From Endomicrobiia bacterium (lineage in GTDB: Bacteria; Elusimicrobiota; Endomicrobiia; Endomicrobiales; Endomicrobiaceae): DNA of 6,016 bases. Numbering within the stretch: the first letter of the stretch is position 1; every line of letters starts with the position of its first letter. The stretch is from the NCBI GenBank assembly GCA_009782015.1, contig WQUP01000078.1, positions 1 through 6,016 on the forward strand. The letters are read 5' to 3'. Shown here in pieces: positions 1-5,810 of the stretch. Made by a program: the position numbers and the translations under genes. A model generated the notes under the pieces. The model had not been told where the DNA came from and searched no databases. It saw nothing but the letters and a program-made list of their open reading frames with translations.

Positions 1-1
1 C

Positions 2-1003
2 AATAACAGAGAAGAAATCAAATCCGTTAACGCCGGAGATATCGCCGCAGCGGTAGGGCTCAAAAATACCAGCACCGGAGATACTCTCTGCGACGAAGCA
101 AATCCGATAGCGCTGGAATCCATGACGTTTCCGGATCCCGTTATCGACGTTGCGATTGAGCCCAAATCAAAGGCCGACGAAGAAAAGCTCGGCGTGGCGC
201 TCAACAGGCTTGCCGAAGAAGATCCAACTTTCAGAGTCAGAACCAACGAAGAAACAAACCAGACTATCATCGCCGGAATGGGCGAGCTTCATCTTGAAGT
301 TCTCGTTGACAGAATGAGAAGAGAGTTCAACGTTCAGGCAAACGTCGGAAGACCCCAAGTCGCATACCGCGAAACAATAAGAAAAAAACAAGAAGCCGAA
401 TCAAAATATATCAGACAGACCGGCGGCCGCGGCCAGTACGGGCACGTTATTCTTACCGTTGAGCCTCAGGAACCCGGCAAAGGCTATGAATTTGTAAATA
501 AAATCGTCGGCGGAGTAATCCCGAGAGAGTATATTCCGGCAATAGATAAAGGAATAAAAGAAGCGATGACGTCGGGCGTTTTGGCGGGATATCCCGTCGT
601 TGACATAAAAGTTACGGTTATAGACGGATCGTTCCACGAAGTTGACTCGTCGGAAATGGCGTTTAAAATCGCCGGCTCCATGGCGTTTAAAGACGCCTGC
701 AGAAAAGCAAGCCCCGTCATACTTGAACCTATAATGAAAACGGAAGTAATAGTGCCTGAAGATTATATGGGCGACGTTATCGGAGATTTAAACTCAAGGC
801 GCGGCAAGATTTCAAGCATGGATTCAAGAAATAAAGTGCAGCACATCAAAGCGAACGTTCCTCTTTCAGAGATGTTCGGTTACTCTACGACGCTGCGTTC
901 TCTCACTCAGGGGCGCGGTAACTACAATATGGAACCGTCGCACTACGAGGAAGTTCCGAAACAGATAGCTGACAAGATATTGGAAAAAACGGCAAAAGCT
1001 TAA
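2..1003 (+). CDS. fusA: Elongation factor G, C-terminal part (5' end outside window)
   Basis: EF-G is the GTPase that drives translocation of tRNAs and mRNA on the ribosome, and also acts with RRF in ribosome recycling. The reading frame is open from base 2, so the ATG at 122 is internal. The first visible residues ([20 protein letters not shown]) match the end of EF-G domain II. About 333 residues are present, roughly the last half of a protein usually near 690-700 residues; the G domain lies upstream of the window. Seen in order: the domain III start ([20 protein letters not shown]), [14 protein letters not shown], the domain IV start with [25 protein letters not shown], the conserved [17 protein letters not shown], and the domain V stretch [26 protein letters not shown], ending with [23 protein letters not shown]. 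No break or missing block is visible. The TAA stop lies in a TTAAACGGC motif that recurs in later spacers. tuf follows after 75 bp, the standard str operon order. Identification is secure. Confidence 0.97.
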   Translation, partial: NNREEIKSVNAGDIAAAVGLKNTSTGDTLCDEANPIALESMTFPDPVIDVAIEPKSKADEEKLGVALNRLAEEDPTFRVRTNEETNQTIIAGMGELHLEVLVDRMRREFNVQANVGRPQVAYRETIRKKQEAESKYIRQTGGRGQYGHVILTVEPQEPGKGYEFVNKIVGGVIPREYIPAIDKGIKEAMTSGVLAGYPVVDIKVTVIDGSFHEVDSSEMAFKIAGSMAFKDACRKASPVILEPIMKTEVIVPEDYMGDVIGDLNSRRGKISSMDSRNKVQHIKANVPLSEMFGYSTTLRSLTQGRGNYNMEPSHYEEVPKQIADKILEKTAKA

Positions 1004-1078
1004 ACGGCGCAAGATTAGAAGATTGGAAGTTTGGCAACGGCAATATAAAAACAAAGTCGCAAAAATGGGAGTAAAAAA
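1004..1078 (+). repeat. fusA-tuf spacer with one arm-like heptad/octad tract
   Basis: This 75-bp spacer begins with ACGGCGC right after the fusA stop. It then has a purine-rich tract (1011-1034) of near-repeats such as AGATTAGA, AGATTGGA and AGTTTGG, which resembles one arm of the palindromic elements found further downstream. I find no matching inverted arm, so it is either a solitary half-element or chance similarity. The tuf ribosome-binding site GGGAG (1067-1071) lies 7 nt before the tuf ATG and fixes that start. Confidence 0.4.
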
Positions 1079-2278
1079 ATGGCAAAAGAAAAATTTGACA
1101 GAAGCAAACCGCATGTGAACGTAGGAACGATAGGGCACGTGGACCACGGCAAAACGACATTGACTGCGGCGATAACGAAAGTATTAGGCGACAAGGGACT
1201 CGCGCAGTATATAACGTACGATCAGGTGGCAAAAGCGTCTGAATCGCAGGGAAGAAGAGACGATTCCAAAATCGTCACGATAGCAGTGTCGCACGTTGAG
1301 TATTCGACTGAAAAGAGACATTACGCGCACATCGACTGCCCCGGACACGCCGACTATGTAAAGAACATGATAACCGGTGCGGCGCAGATGGACGGTGCGA
1401 TATTGGTAGTAAGCGCGTTGGATGGTCCGATGCCGCAGACAAGAGAGCACATATTGCTTGCAAGACAGGTGAACGTGCCTTCAATAGTGGTATTTTTGAA
1501 CAAATGCGACGCGGTTGACGATAAGGACTTGTTGGACTTGGTAGAAATGGAAGTGAGGGACCTCCTTACGAAGTACAACTTCCCGGGAGACAAGACGCCT
1601 GTGATAAGAGGATCGGCGCTCAAAGCATTGCAGGGAGACAAAGAAGGCGTTGACTCGATAATGAAGCTAATGGAAGCGGTGGACGAAACGATACCGCTGC
1701 CGGCAAGAGATATAGACAAACCTTTCCTGATGAGCGTGGAAGACGTATTCTCGATAACCGGAAGAGGAACAGTGGCTACCGGAAGAGTAGAGAAGGGCAA
1801 GATAAAAGTAAACGACAACATAGAGATAATCGGAATACAGGAAACGAGGAAGTCAGTAGTGACGGGCGTAGAAATGTTCAGAAAGCTGCTTGACGAAGCG
1901 CAGGCAGGAGACAACATAGGAGTATTGCTCAGAGGTATAGAAAAGAATCAGATAGAAAGAGGGCAGGTAATAGCAGCTCCCGGCAGCATAAAGCCGCACA
2001 AGAAGTTTAAGGGACAGGTATATATATTGACGAAAGAAGAAGGCGGAAGACACACGCCGTTTTTTAACGGATACAGGCCGCAATTTTACTTCAGGACGAC
2101 GGATGTAACGGGAATAGCGCATTTGCCGACGGGAGTAGAGATGGTGATGCCCGGAGACAATATAACGATGGACATAGAGCTGATAATGCCGGTAGCGATG
2201 GAGAAGCAGCTGAGATTTGCAATAAGAGAAGGCGGAAGAACGGTAGGCTCGGGCGTTGTTACGGAAATAGTTGAGTAA
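1079..2278 (+). CDS. tuf: Elongation factor Tu with an extended, atypical switch I
   Basis: EF-Tu is the GTPase that carries aminoacyl-tRNA to the ribosomal A site. The product has 399 residues (E. coli 393-394). GTPase motifs are intact: G1 GHVDHGKT (19-26), G3 DCPGH (86-90, with the catalytic His at 90), G4 NKCD (141-144) and G5 GSAL (178-181). Domains II and III carry the usual [46 protein letters not shown] and [12 protein letters not shown]. The odd part is switch I (about 47-70). Where most EF-Tu have APEEKARGITINT before SHVEY, this one has [18 protein letters not shown], about five residues longer. The Mg-coordinating Thr seems kept as T67. Codon use is unlike the neighbours: by hand count 29 of 32 Ile codons are ATA and all 21 Arg codons are AGA or AGG. 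The start is supported by GGGAG 7 nt upstream. Whether a second tuf exists elsewhere in the genome cannot be told from here. Confidence 0.97.
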   Translation: MAKEKFDRSKPHVNVGTIGHVDHGKTTLTAAITKVLGDKGLAQYITYDQVAKASESQGRRDDSKIVTIAVSHVEYSTEKRHYAHIDCPGHADYVKNMITGAAQMDGAILVVSALDGPMPQTREHILLARQVNVPSIVVFLNKCDAVDDKDLLDLVEMEVRDLLTKYNFPGDKTPVIRGSALKALQGDKEGVDSIMKLMEAVDETIPLPARDIDKPFLMSVEDVFSITGRGTVATGRVEKGKIKVNDNIEIIGIQETRKSVVTGVEMFRKLLDEAQAGDNIGVLLRGIEKNQIERGQVIAAPGSIKPHKKFKGQVYILTKEEGGRHTPFFNGYRPQFYFRTTDVTGIAHLPTGVEMVMPGDNITMDIELIMPVAMEKQLRFAIREGGRTVGSGVVTEIVE

Positions 2279-2289
2279 AAAATAAAAAA

Positions 2290-2362
2290 GAGTGAAGAGT
2301 GTAGAGTGAGGAGTGAAGATACGGCAAGGTTTGTCTTATCTCCACTCTTCAATCTCCACTCT
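2290..2362 (+). repeat. Inverted heptad-array element, purine type (tuf-rpsJ)
   Basis: The left tract 2290-2320 is four tandem 7-bp units of the form GAGTGAA/GAGTGTA/GAGTGAG followed by GAT. The right arm 2338-2362 is its imperfect reverse complement: 2296-2320 pairs with 2338-2362 at 21 of 25 positions. The 17-nt loop starts ACGGCAAGG. A GCAAGGTTTRTC motif is present in the loop (2324-2335) and again just after the element (2369-2380). CTGTCGTT closes the right side (2361-2368), as it does in the rplB-rpsS element. The coding strand has no U-tract after the hairpin, so it is not a standard intrinsic terminator for tuf. The A-rich left flank would give a U-tract only for minus-strand transcription, and no gene lies on that strand. 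Confidence 0.85.
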
Positions 2363-2472
2363 GTCGTTGCAAGGTTTATCTTCTGGCGGGGAGCTGCCGC
2401 ATCTTAAACGGTGCATAGTCTGGCGGCGCAAACTTTGCGTATAGGCGCAAAAAAACAAACAGGATTAAAAAC
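2363..2472 (+). promoter_or_regulatory. Leader region upstream of rpsJ with competing short hairpins
   Basis: This is the only sizeable spacer segment outside a palindromic element. It contains an 8-bp direct repeat TCTGGCGG (2382-2389 and 2419-2426). It also has a repeated GGCGCAAA (2425-2432 and 2444-2451) with TTTGCG between them (2434-2439). TTTGCG can pair with the upstream CGCAA(A) or the downstream CGCAAA, giving two mutually exclusive hairpins just before the rpsJ ribosome-binding site AGGA (2461-2464, 8 nt from ATG). In E. coli the S10 leader is the site of L4-mediated control. I see no recognisable copy of that leader, so a regulatory role here is inference only. No clear promoter was identified. 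Confidence 0.3.
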
Positions 2473-2814
2473 ATGTCAACTGAAAAAGCAGTGCCACAGA
2501 CTCAAAGGTTAAGAGTGAAACTTCGTTCTTACGATCACAAGATGCTTGACGATTCGTTAGCCAAGATTGTCGAGGCGGCAAGGCGTACCGGAGCTTTGGT
2601 TACCGGCCCTGTGCTTTTGCCTACGCACATTAAAAAGTACACGGTCAACAGATCGGTTCACTCGGATAAAAAGTCGAGAGAACAATTTGAAATGAGAATT
2701 CACAAAAGGCTTGTCGATATTCGCGAAACGTCCCAGAAAACCATGGACGAACTTATGAAGCTCGATTTGCCCGCAGGCGTTGACGTTGAATTGAAGCAGT
2801 TGATGGATAAATAA
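2473..2814 (+). CDS. rpsJ: Small ribosomal subunit protein uS10
   Basis: S10 is a 30S head protein and also the NusE partner of NusB in antitermination complexes. The product has 113 residues against 103 in E. coli. The extra length is a short N-terminal extension ([10 protein letters not shown]) and a few C-terminal residues (LKQLMDK). Family landmarks are clear: [16 protein letters not shown] (11-26), [15 protein letters not shown] (48-51), [16 protein letters not shown] and [10 protein letters not shown]. The extended loop reads [10 protein letters not shown] where most bacteria have xRSPHVxKxS: the Pro equivalent to E. coli P55 is Val62 and the residue equivalent to V57 is Ser64. Changes at E. 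coli V57 are known to affect tetracycline-class drugs. The start is set by AGGA 8 nt upstream; no alternative start fits better. It is the first gene of the S10 operon, following tuf after 194 bp and preceding rplC by 40 bp. Confidence 0.96.
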   Translation: MSTEKAVPQTQRLRVKLRSYDHKMLDDSLAKIVEAARRTGALVTGPVLLPTHIKKYTVNRSVHSDKKSREQFEMRIHKRLVDIRETSQKTMDELMKLDLPAGVDVELKQLMDK

Positions 2815-2820
2815 AAAAAC

Positions 2821-2833
2821 GGGACTTTGTCCC
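2821..2833 (+). other. Small hairpin in the rpsJ-rplC spacer
   Basis: GGGAC-TTT-GTCCC forms a perfect 5-bp stem with a 3-nt loop in a 40-bp spacer. This is the only junction in the window without a heptad-array element or arm. It is short enough to occur by chance. The rplC ribosome-binding region GAGAGAAAA follows. Confidence 0.4.
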
Positions 2834-2854
2834 CTTGAAATTCAGAGAGAAAAT

Positions 2855-3535
2855 ATGTTAAAATCAATAATCGGAAAAAAAGTCGGTATGACCCAGGTTT
2901 TCGACGATAAAGGAAATCTCATACCGGTTACCGTAGTGGAAGCTGGTCCTTGCATAATTACCGGAGTGCGCACAGCAGAGAAAGACGGTTATACCGCCGT
3001 TCAGCTGGGTTTCGGAGACGTTGAAGAGAAAAAACTCGTCAAATCTCAGATCGGTTATTTCAAAAAAAATAACCTCTCTCCAAAGAAAGTCCTCAATGAA
3101 GTTAAAGTTGCCGACACGGCTCCTTTTTCAATCGGACAGGAAATAAAAGTTGACGCTTTTAAAGCGGGCGACTATGTTGACGTCTGCGCTTTGACGAAAG
3201 GCAGAGGTTTTGCGGGCGTAATAAAGAGACACAATTTCGGCCAGCAGCCCAGAACTCACGGCCAGTCCGACAGGATGCGCGCCAGAGGTTCAAGCGGCGG
3301 TCAGGGGCCTCAGAAGCTTTTTAAAGGCATGAGAATGTCTGGACATTATGGCAACGAATATGTTACAATCCAAAAATTGTTGGTTGTAAACGTTGACCCG
3401 GAAAAGAACCTTATGCTTATAAAAGGTTCTGTTCCCGCCGTTAAAACCGGAACGCTTTTTATAAATAATACGATAAAAAAAGTTCCAGTGGTTCGGGAAG
3501 TAAAAGCCGACAAAAAAGCGGCGAAGAAGAAATAA
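2855..3535 (+). CDS. rplC: Large ribosomal subunit protein uL3
   Basis: L3 is an early-assembling 50S protein whose central extension reaches towards the peptidyl transferase centre. The product has 226 residues (E. coli 209). The surplus is mostly a basic C-terminal tail (NNTIKKVPVVREVKADKKAAKKK). Seen: the N-terminal signature IIGKKVGMTQVF (5-16), PVTVVEAGPC (24-33), TKGRGFAGVIKRH (114-126), the loop region FGQQPRTHGQSDR (128-140), FKGMRMSGHYGNEYVTIQ (156-173) and the closing VDPEKNLMLIKGSVP. In the loop, the usual RAPGSIG reads RARGSSG (142-148) and the usual TPGRVFKG reads GPQKLFKG (151-158), a divergent version of the part near the catalytic centre. The ATG at 2855 has GAGAG 5 nt upstream. 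It sits between rpsJ and rplD as in nearly all bacteria. The 3' flank runs directly into the first AT-type palindromic repeat. Confidence 0.96.
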   Translation: MLKSIIGKKVGMTQVFDDKGNLIPVTVVEAGPCIITGVRTAEKDGYTAVQLGFGDVEEKKLVKSQIGYFKKNNLSPKKVLNEVKVADTAPFSIGQEIKVDAFKAGDYVDVCALTKGRGFAGVIKRHNFGQQPRTHGQSDRMRARGSSGGQGPQKLFKGMRMSGHYGNEYVTIQKLLVVNVDPEKNLMLIKGSVPAVKTGTLFINNTIKKVPVVREVKADKKAAKKK

Positions 3536-3664
3536 TTAAACGGCAGTGAATAGTTAATAATGAATAGTTAATAGTTAACGGCTTGAAATTAAAAATTGCG
3601 CGAAGCGCTCCAAAACTATTAACTATTAACTCTTAACTATTAATTGTTGTTAAAATGAGAGAAA
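3536..3664 (+). repeat. AT-type inverted heptad-array element, copy 1 (rplC-rplD)
   Basis: This 129-bp sequence is repeated at 4290-4418 with a single difference (G at 3581, A at 4335). It starts TTAAACGGCAG directly after the rplC stop. Arms 3549-3576 and 3614-3641 are inverted repeats matching at 25 of 28 positions, built of 7-bp units of consensus TAGTTAA. The 37-nt loop holds a small GCGC-GAA-GCGC hairpin. The right flank, TTGTTGTTAAAATGAGAGAAA, carries the GAGAG that serves as the rplD ribosome-binding region. It forms almost all of the rplC-rplD spacer. No U-tract follows the hairpin. Confidence 0.95.
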
Positions 3665-3669
3665 GTAAA

Positions 3670-4293
3670 ATGGAAACGATAGTTTATAATGCAAAAGGTC
3701 AGGAGAAAGGAAAGATTGAGCTTCCGGCTTTTTTTAATACGGAAGTATCTAAAACCCTTCTTCATGAGATAACTACCGCTTATCTGAATAATCAGAGAGC
3801 GGGCACCCACAAAACTAAGACGAGAGGCGAGATTTCTTTTTCCGGCGCAAAACCGTGGAAGCAGAAAGGCACGGGAAATGCGCGCGCCGGCCAGAAAAAC
3901 TCTCCGCTCTGGAGAAAAGGCGGAATAATTTTCGGACCGCAGCCCAGAGATTATTACACGAAAATGTCAAAACAGAAAAAAAGACTTTCTCTTAACATGG
4001 CGTTTTCTGCGCAGCTTAAGAACGGCAATGTCATTGTAGTGGACTCCGTAAAAGTCGAAGAAGCTAAAACGAAGAAAGTCGCCGAACTTATCAAGAATCT
4101 CAAACTTTCCGGAAAGAAAGTGATTTTTGCGATAAGCAATGACGCAACCTTTAAGATTGCGGCGCGCAACGTAGAAAATGTCGTTGTTGAAAATATAAAA
4201 AACATTAACGCTTATCAGGTTCTGTGGGCGGATAAAGTAGTAACCACCCCCGAAGCGATAGAAAGCGTCAAAGAAAAACAGACGATATATTAA
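3670..4293 (+). CDS. rplD: Large ribosomal subunit protein uL4
   Basis: L4 is a 50S core protein whose loop lines the narrow part of the exit tunnel; in E. coli it also represses the S10 operon. I choose the ATG at 3670 (207 residues, E. coli 201). An in-frame ATG at 3655 adds MRESK but lies inside the repeat copy and has no Shine-Dalgarno sequence before it. The 3670 start has GAGAG 8 nt upstream and begins METIVYN, as family members do. Landmarks: AGTHKTKTRGEISFSGAKPW (44-63), KQKGTGNARAG (64-74), SPLWRKGGIIFGPQPRDY (78-95), and a C-terminal half with KVIFAISND, AARNVENV and NAYQVLWADKVV. Asn70 replaces the nearly invariant Arg of KGTGRAR (E. coli R67), which points into the tunnel constriction. 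The TAA stop is contributed by the first bases of the second repeat copy, so the gene is bracketed by near-identical direct repeats. Confidence 0.96.
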   Translation: METIVYNAKGQEKGKIELPAFFNTEVSKTLLHEITTAYLNNQRAGTHKTKTRGEISFSGAKPWKQKGTGNARAGQKNSPLWRKGGIIFGPQPRDYYTKMSKQKKRLSLNMAFSAQLKNGNVIVVDSVKVEEAKTKKVAELIKNLKLSGKKVIFAISNDATFKIAARNVENVVVENIKNINAYQVLWADKVVTTPEAIESVKEKQTIY

Positions 4294-4418
4294 ACGGCAG
4301 TGAATAGTTAATAATGAATAGTTAATAGTTAACGACTTGAAATTAAAAATTGCGCGAAGCGCTCCAAAACTATTAACTATTAACTCTTAACTATTAATTG
4401 TTGTTAAAATGAGAGAAA
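4290..4418 (+). repeat. AT-type inverted heptad-array element, copy 2 (rplD-rplW)
   Basis: This is a direct repeat of 3536-3664, 128/129 identical, offset by 754 bp. It overlaps the rplD stop codon (TAA 4291-4293), so the shared sequence begins at or inside the coding end. Arms lie at 4303-4330 and 4368-4395 with the same loop and the same inner GCGC-GAA-GCGC hairpin. Its right end supplies the GAGAG ahead of rplW, only 4 nt from that ATG. The repeat-borne ATG at 4409 opens a six-codon frame (MREKWI, stop at 4427-4429) that overlaps the rplW start out of frame. Confidence 0.95.
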
Positions 4419-4419
4419 A

Positions 4420-4707
4420 ATGGATATAAGAAACATAATTAAAAAGCCTTTGGTAACTGAAAAAGCGTCTATCATGAAAGATAAAGACAATAAATACACT
4501 TTCATGGTGGATAAAGAAGCGAATAAATTCCAGATTAAGCAGGCGGTCGAAACCCTGTTTAAAGTCAAAGTTGAAAGCGTGCATACCGCAAACTACGGCG
4601 GAAAAAGCAAAAGAATGGGGATGCACTCCGGATACAGAAGCGACTGGAAAAAAGCTATAGTCAAACTTGGCAAAGGCCAAGAAATTCAAATGGTCGACGA
4701 AGTCTAA
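4420..4707 (+). CDS. rplW: Large ribosomal subunit protein uL23
   Basis: L23 lies at the mouth of the exit tunnel and is the docking site for trigger factor and SRP. The product is 95 residues, within the usual 95-100. Landmarks: IIKKPLVTEKA (6-16), DNKYTFMVDKEANKFQIKQAVETLF (23-47), VKVESVHTANYGGKSKRMG (49-67) with the basic extended loop, and DWKKAIVKLGKGQEI (75-89). Nothing is missing. The start at 4420 follows GAGAG by only 4 nt, and that ribosome-binding region belongs to the upstream repeat copy. The same GAGAGAAA string precedes rplC and rplD, so it may be a normal initiation signal here. The gene is separated from rplB by a purine-type palindromic element. Confidence 0.96.
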   Translation: MDIRNIIKKPLVTEKASIMKDKDNKYTFMVDKEANKFQIKQAVETLFKVKVESVHTANYGGKSKRMGMHSGYRSDWKKAIVKLGKGQEIQMVDEV

Positions 4708-4713
4708 AAGGAT

Positions 4714-4802
4714 AGAGTGAAGATTGAAAAGTGAAGAGTGAAGATACGGCGCAAATGATGTTGTTGCAGTATCTTCACTCTCCACTCTTCACTTTCCACT
4801 CT
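4714..4802 (+). repeat. Inverted heptad-array element, purine type (rplW-rplB)
   Basis: Arms 4714-4747 and 4769-4802 are 34-nt inverted repeats matching at 29 of 34 positions. The left arm is a run of 7-bp units related to GAGTGAA (also GATTGAA and AAGTGAA). The 21-nt loop begins GGCGCAAATG, so the junction of arm and loop reads GATACGGC exactly as in the tuf-rpsJ element. The innermost 14 bp (AGAGTGAAGATAC side) are the best paired. The coding strand has no U-tract after it. Confidence 0.9.
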
Positions 4803-4879
4803 CGAATTAGTAACTATGGGGTTCAACGGCGCGAAATAATTTGCGGCGGCAGCTCCGATAAAGAAAGGAAGTATAGAAG
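4803..4879 (+). promoter_or_regulatory. rplB upstream segment with ribosome-binding site
   Basis: This is a 77-bp non-coding segment after the palindrome. It includes AACGGCGCG (4825-4833) and an 11-nt string GCGGCAGCTCC (4846-4856) that also occurs in reverse complement upstream of rpsJ (2390-2400). AGGAAG (4866-4871) lies about 8 nt from the rplB ATG and decides that start. No promoter is evident. Confidence 0.35.
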
Positions 4880-5716
4880 ATGCCGATTAAAACTTTTAAG
4901 CCTTACACGCAGTCCAGAAGACAGATGTCAGTTTCGGATTTCTCGGATATCACGAAAACCACTCCGGAAAAATCGTTAATATCAATCATTAAAAAATCAG
5001 GCGGCCGCAACAATACCGGCCAGGTGATGGTGCGTTTCAGAGGCGGCGGCCACAAAAGATTTTACAGAAGCATCGATTTCAAAAGGGAGAAAATCAACAT
5101 TCCCGCGGAAGTCATTGCCATCGAATACGATCCTAACCGTTCAAGCAGAATAGCTCTGCTGCAGTATAAGGACGGCGAAAAAAGATATATAATCCAGCCC
5201 GTAGGTGTTAATGTGGGAGATTCGCTTATGTCCGGTCCGGATGCCGAGATAAAAGCAGGAAATTCTCTCCCGCTTTCAAACATCCCTGTGGGTACTTTCA
5301 TACATAACATCGAGATGGCTCCGGGCAAAGGCGGTCAGCTTGTACGCTCTGCCGGCGCCGCGGCCCAGCTTCTTGCTAAAGAAGGCGACTATGCTCACGT
5401 GAGAATGCCTTCCGCAGAGATAAGGCTGATCCGCACCGACTGTTATGCAACCATCGGTCAGGTAGGAAATATTGACCATGAGAATATTACGATAGGCTCT
5501 GCAGGAAGGAACCGCCACAAAGGATTCAAATCCCACGTGCGCGGCACTGCAATGAACGCCGTTGACCATCCTCACGGAGGCGGCAGAGGCAGGTCTAAGG
5601 GAAACAATCAGCCCAGAAGCCCGTGGAACCAGCCTGCCAAAGGTTTCAAAACAAGATCGCCCAAAGTCTGGGACTGGGTAATCGTAAGCCATCGTAATAA
5701 AGCCAAAAAAGCATAG
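4880..5716 (+). CDS. rplB: Large ribosomal subunit protein uL2
   Basis: L2 is the most conserved 50S protein, needed for subunit association and for peptidyl transferase assembly. The product has 278 residues (E. coli 273). Landmarks: the N-terminal [36 protein letters not shown] (40-60), [31 protein letters not shown] (81-104), [21 protein letters not shown] (134-154), RSAGA (156-160), the [16 protein letters not shown] segment (220-235, with His230 at the conserved E. coli His229 position) and [13 protein letters not shown] (247-259). After HPHGGG the sequence is [11 protein letters not shown] rather than the more common EGR-type run, a lineage variant seen in some phyla as far as I recall. 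The tail HRNKAKKA is basic. The start is supported by AGGAAG upstream. TAG stop; rpsS follows after 152 bp occupied by a palindromic element. Confidence 0.97.
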   Translation: MPIKTFKPYTQSRRQMSVSDFSDITKTTPEKSLISIIKKSGGRNNTGQVMVRFRGGGHKRFYRSIDFKREKINIPAEVIAIEYDPNRSSRIALLQYKDGEKRYIIQPVGVNVGDSLMSGPDAEIKAGNSLPLSNIPVGTFIHNIEMAPGKGGQLVRSAGAAAQLLAKEGDYAHVRMPSAEIRLIRTDCYATIGQVGNIDHENITIGSAGRNRHKGFKSHVRGTAMNAVDHPHGGGRGRSKGNNQPRSPWNQPAKGFKTRSPKVWDWVIVSHRNKAKKA

Positions 5717-5763
5717 TAAAAAAGACAGTTAGGAGTGTGGAGTGTGAAGAGTGGAGTTGTTGT

Positions 5764-5782
5764 GTTTCGGCAAGGCCGAAAC
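5764..5782 (+). other. Hairpin 1 of a twin pair (AAG loop)
   Basis: GTTTCGGC-AAG-GCCGAAAC is a perfect 8-bp stem with a 3-nt loop. It shares the GCAAGG core with hairpin 2 and with two sites near the tuf-rpsJ element. No U-tract follows it. Confidence 0.8.
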
Positions 5783-5791
5783 TGTTAACAG

Positions 5792-5810
5792 GTTTTCGCA
5801 AGGCGAAAAC
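5792..5810 (+). other. Hairpin 2 of a twin pair (AAG loop)
   Basis: GTTTTCGC-AAG-GCGAAAAC is a perfect 8-bp stem with the same loop as hairpin 1. The stem differs in sequence but stays fully paired, which suggests paired changes or an independent copy of one template. GTGTTT (5762-5767) and AAACAC (5807-5812) could alternatively pair across both hairpins. Confidence 0.8.

Noticed and set aside
1023..1049. Promoter for tuf (TTGGAA, 15 nt, TATAAA)
   Set aside because: The match to -35 is weak and the spacing is short. tuf is expected to be read through from fusA, so the evidence is not enough to call it.
2277..2362. Intrinsic terminator after tuf
   Set aside because: The hairpin is long and imperfect, and is followed by GTCGTTGC rather than a U-tract on the coding strand. 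An A-rich left flank would only help minus-strand transcription, where no gene is seen.
3655..3669. N-terminal MRESK extension of L4
   Set aside because: The ATG lies inside the repeat, lacks a Shine-Dalgarno sequence, and the extension is not typical of L4; the ATG at 3670 fits both signal and family.
3549..4395. CRISPR array
   Set aside because: The repeated unit is a palindromic element separated by a complete rplD gene, with no regular short spacers.
4387..4785. Minus-strand frames over rplW and other genes
   Set aside because: They are antisense to well-supported ribosomal genes and show no plausible protein features.
2390..4856. 11-nt inverted match GGAGCTGCCGC / GCGGCAGCTCC between the rpsJ and rplB leaders
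   Set aside because: It is short and GC-rich, and could well be chance in a 6-kb window; noted only as a possible further scattered motif.
4731..4979. An 82-codon open frame across the rplW-rplB spacer
   Set aside because: It consists of the palindrome plus an out-of-frame reading of rplB; no family resemblance.
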